Shown here one piece after another: positions 20,338 through 23,426 of a DNA stretch of 23,426 nt. The stretch is from Scenedesmus sp. ARA3. Lineage: Eukaryota > Chlorophyta > Chlorophyceae > Sphaeropleales > Scenedesmaceae. How positions within the stretch are numbered: the stretch's first letter is position 1; each line of letters begins with the position of its first letter. The DNA lies in contig RWJK01000992.1 in the NCBI GenBank assembly GCA_004335835.1, positions 1-23,426 of the forward strand, in the 5' to 3' direction. Both the position numbers and the translations under genes were made by a program. The notes below the pieces were generated by a model. The model made no database searches, was not told the origin of the DNA, and saw only the letters and a list, made by a program, of their open reading frames with translations.

Positions 20338-21402
20338 GAGGGTGTTTCTGAAGCGCCTTGACCAGCGCTCCTGCTGCCCAAAGCTGTTTGAAGTCGAGTG
20401 GCAGGCAGATTTCAGCAATTTCATCTCAGATGTCCAGCTGCTGCAGCCGCTCATGCCAGTGCGGTGCTTTGCAGGTGTGCAGCTCGAGCCATCCTGATGT
20501 TCAGCACTGCTGCATCAGTTGAACTAATTCGAAGCTGTTCACCTACTTGGGCTGACATGCATCACATGTGTGCTGCACCTGGTAGGGTCTGCTCCAGCTT
20601 TGAGCCTTGAAAGGCAGCTTGCCCCAGCTGATCCACTGCCACCGTGTTGCGGTGATACAGGTGACGTGTTCAGCACTGCATGTACATGTACCGTACATCA
20701 GCAAGTGACGGTGCCTCAACTTTCAAGTTGCTTCAATGAAGTGCTCAAGCGTGATTATGTTGACCCGCATGTTGGCCCCCATAACACCACGGGTGGCAGA
20801 AAGATCTTGATGAATACGATGCGGTCATACATTCGTGGCCTACTTGTTTCGCGACTAAACAGAAGCATACCCGCATATTTTCAAACGTGGGACTCAGTTC
20901 TTCGACCAGCCCATGAAATCAACTTCGTGGCACATGGGAGTAAGGGTGATCATTTATTTATACGACGCTGTTCTGTCTGGAACACACTCGTTTAAGCTTA
21001 TTATGTGCTCTTAATGTACATTAGGGGCCCCATTGACCCCCGACGACCTTGGCCAGTCACCTAATTATCGATTGATTGTTTCGTACGTCGGCGATCTTTA
21101 TTCAGCTCTGGTCCCTGCTCCATGAGTTGATACCGCTGCAGACCATATGCAGTACCCGCTTGTTATGTAGAAAACTTAGATTGTTTAGATGTCCAAGCGC
21201 TTCTGAACTGCTTAATACTTTGCTCACGCCTACTCAGCAGCGACAACTGATAGCGGTGACATCGCATATGTGTAGTTCAAAGCAATTAAAACACCTCATG
21301 GCTCGCCAGTGCTGCCAGGGGACATACACCGGTGAGCTCACCCCATTGCGATTTTTCTGTCGCTTGACTGCCAGTCAAGAGCCCACCAGGCGCCTAAGCT
21401 GA
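20338..21402 (+). pseudogene. frame-broken coding remnant, possibly from a mobile element
   Basis: Several protein-like stretches follow one another on plus in different frames. About 20341-20476 contains LKRLDQRSCCPKLFEVEWQA and ends at a GTGTGC donor-like site. About 20700-20995 contains LMNTMRSYIRGLLVSRLNRS and ends TAA. About 21025-21124 contains TPDDLGQSPNYRLIVSYVGD. About 21080-21402 contains SASELLNTLLTPTQQRQLIA and ends TGA. From about 20700 the DNA is visibly richer in A and T than the flanking genes and lacks their CAG/CTG tracts. This fits a decayed insertion or transferred segment, but I recognise no domain and no terminal repeats. It could also be exons of an unrecognised gene. 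Confidence 0.3.
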
Positions 21403-22365
21403 GCTGCAGACGCTCTAATTGGCTCACTGTCACACTGTCGCACGGCCTGTTATGGTGAACTGCCAGTGCAGGCTTCATTCAAGGCGCTGCTAGCTGTAGC
21501 AGTGTCGACAAGCACAGCTTCTGCTGCTGGATGGATGTGGATGAGGTGAGAAAGTCAGCCGGGTGTTCAATGATCGAATCTCAATTTGTCATGGCAGCTG
21601 CTCGCACCGATGTGGTATCGATGGTGTCGCCCAGGTATCACTGTATGTCCATGAGTCATCTGCGAAAGCAGCCCCTGCCCTGCGAACGCAGCAGTCTGCA
21701 AGCAGAAAGAACTATCAAATTACTTCAGCCATCGAAGTGCGCGCCTGCCTGTTTCATGCTGCTCAGGCACCAACACATGAGCTGGCATGCCCCAGGCCCT
21801 CTCTGAGGTGCCTCGTACCAGCAAGCCCATCCGAGCAAGCAGAGCTGTCAGCACGAGTGCGCAGCACGGCCGCCTACAACCACGCAGCTGCGCGCTTTGC
21901 ACAGCCCCACAAACCCCAGCCCAGCACTGATAGCCGCAACCTGCAGAACCTTCAGTATTACACAGTACCCGAACAGTGCCAGTGCCAGTGCACTGGGATG
22001 CCCGAACCCAATCCGAACACACTGACGGTTCGGATACTGAGGAATATGGTTTTGGTAGGTTTTGGAGCACTTTGCGCCGCGCAGCGGAGCTCAATAAATC
22101 TCAATAAGTTTAAAAACATTTCCCCGTATTTTCGGAGCCATTTTTAGTGCTGTATGACGCCTGTTGGGCCTGCAGTCACCCCTCCGGTGAAGCGCCAGTG
22201 ACAGCGTGGATCACTAACATAACGAGCCCAGGACCGTAGCGGTTTGTCAAAACAACGTTGAACGTAACGTATCTGCAATTTGGCTTGGACCTATCAAGTT
22301 GAGCAGCACCACGAGTTCGTTGTGAGCTTGATGTTAAGGCCTGTCTGTGTGCCCAACCAAGTGCC
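21403..22365. other. intergenic, upstream of the AT-hook gene
   Basis: No supported gene. A 194-codon plus frame (21563-22147) crosses the region but has no recognisable domain and ends in A/T-rich sequence. About 22085-22140 is A/T-rich (AATAAATCTCAATAAG and following), which could belong to the promoter of the gene starting at 22366. Confidence 0.45.
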
Positions 22366-23426
22366 ATGCGACTCCCAAGCTCACGAACAAAGAAAGCCAG
22401 CCAAAAGCTTCGAGATTCTCAGTCGCATAAGACTAGCACTGCAACTGCCAGCGATGATGCATCATCAGGGTTACACCAGCAGCAGGCAGCTGAGGCCAGC
22501 TGCGGGGCTGCAGCGGTCGCGAGCAAGCCCAAGAGAAAACGAGGACGCCCTCAGAAGAAACAGCAGCAGGCGGAACAAGCTGATGAGGAGCCAGAGGAGC
22601 TGGAGGAGCAGGCAGCAGCAGTAGCAGCAGCAACAGTCCTTCTGGCTAACCTGGATGGGTGAGCCTGCGTGTGTTCATGTGACCCTCTAATGCAGATTTC
22701 AAATGTGTTCGGGCGCTGCATACACCTAGCATAGCAGCACCTCCTGAAGGGAAAACTTCAGGCACAGCTGAGCACAGCGGAATGTGTGTCACTTGATTTG
22801 AAGTGTCTCAGGATCCACTGTGGCTGTCTGCACTGGCCTGTCGTGCTGCAGGGACTACACAGAAGAGGAGAACCTCAGGTTTGCTGACATGGCCAAGGGC
22901 TCCACGAAGGACAGCACCAACAACCTGTATGCTCCATACCAGAAGCTGTACAATGTGAGTAACCACAGGACGTTTGAACACATGCCAAGTCTGCAGGGCA
23001 GCTGGCAGTGATGCATGAGCAGCAACGTGTTGAAATAACAGTGCATGCATCAAAATCTGCAACAGTGAAGCAGCAGCTGCAACTTTCTGGTATGTGGCTG
23101 CAGCAACGGCTGCTGTGTCTTTCATGGCAAGTGTTTTGGCACGTGTCCATGACGATTGTTTTGGTGTGCATGCAGGACTTCTGCGAGAGCCACGGCATTG
23201 CTGCTCAGGTCACAAGCAAGAAGGACATCCCCAAGCTGACGCGCTGGTATGAGCTGTTCTGCGAGGGCAAAGCGGTGAGTAATCCTCAGTGCCTGCACTG
23301 TGGATATCCACAGTGCAGGCACTGAAGTTCTGGTAGCTTCTGAGAAACACACGCGCAACACAGTTGCATGGGCTGGTGACCTTCAGCATGCATGAGTAGC
23401 CAGAGGCTTCGTGCTCATAATTTGCA
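22366..23426 (+). CDS. AT-hook protein with a tyrosine-recombinase-like N-terminal segment (partial, runs off the window)
   Basis: Exons 22366-22658, 22852-22954 and 23176-23274 join in phase with GT-AG introns and give the first 165 residues; the third donor (GTGAGT at 23275) points to more exons beyond the edge. The ATG at 22366 is the first in frame after a TGA at 22300. Residues 1-50 are Ser/Ala/Gln-rich. KRKRGRPQKK (56-65) is a typical AT-hook, which binds the minor groove of A/T-rich DNA. An acidic, Gln/Ala-rich linker follows. Residues 117-165 (with STNNLYAPYQKLYNDFCESH) resemble the helix pattern of the core-binding domain of tyrosine recombinases such as those of Crypton elements and their domesticated relatives. 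That is a pattern match only; the catalytic domain would lie outside the window. Alternatives are another nuclear DNA-binding protein of unknown family. Confidence 0.7.
23286..23325. repeat. perfect 40-bp palindrome in an intron
   Basis: The left arm TCAGTGCCTGCACTGTGGAT is followed without any spacer by its exact reverse complement. It begins 11 nt after the third splice donor of the AT-hook gene. Confidence 0.97.

Noticed and set aside
21563..22147. 194-codon plus frame
   Set aside because: No recognisable domain. It crosses from CAG-rich into A/T-rich DNA without a change in frame quality and has no splice or homology support.

Overview
The window looks like nuclear DNA from a green alga (Chlorophyta). 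The evidence is genes split by many GT-AG introns of about 180-470 nt, heavy CAG/CTG tracts, Ala/Gln/Gly-rich proteins, a plastid-type transit peptide, and TGTAA-type polyadenylation candidates rather than AATAAA. No bacterial operons, rRNA, tRNA or CRISPR array were seen. Exons were joined by hand from splice signals, reading phase and protein similarity.

Layout. 1-4032 is gene-poor, C/A-rich on the plus strand, with several short tandem repeats. 4033-4653 (minus) is a 206-codon Ala/Pro-rich ORF of unknown function. 4682-7111 has no convincing gene but holds a 24-bp minisatellite. 7112-8823 (minus) is a two-exon gene for a 441-residue protein with one N-terminal hydrophobic segment and an acidic tail carrying DPGF repeats. 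9738-14641 (minus) is the best identified gene: WDR33/FY/Pfs2, the WD40 subunit of the cleavage and polyadenylation factor; ten exons are resolved and the 5' exon(s) are not. 14642-16445 is a mixed region with a direct repeat and a coding-like remnant. 16446-19846 (plus) is a complete seven-exon gene for a 353-residue, probably plastid, multi-pass membrane protein with an internal duplication. 20125-21402 holds a 41-unit ATG microsatellite and a broken coding remnant of different composition. 22366 to the right edge (plus) is the 5' part of a gene with an AT-hook followed by a segment resembling the core-binding domain of tyrosine recombinases.

The genes do not form a pathway. The most notable points are: two unrelated genes whose introns carry a diverged copy of the preceding exon end and its splice donor about 100 nt downstream; a perfect 40-bp palindrome just behind a splice donor; a (ATG)41 tract whose flank also exists 2.2 kb away with only a few ATG units; and a substitution in the WDR33 homologue at a position that contacts the AAUAAA signal in the human protein, in a lineage that uses UGUAA.
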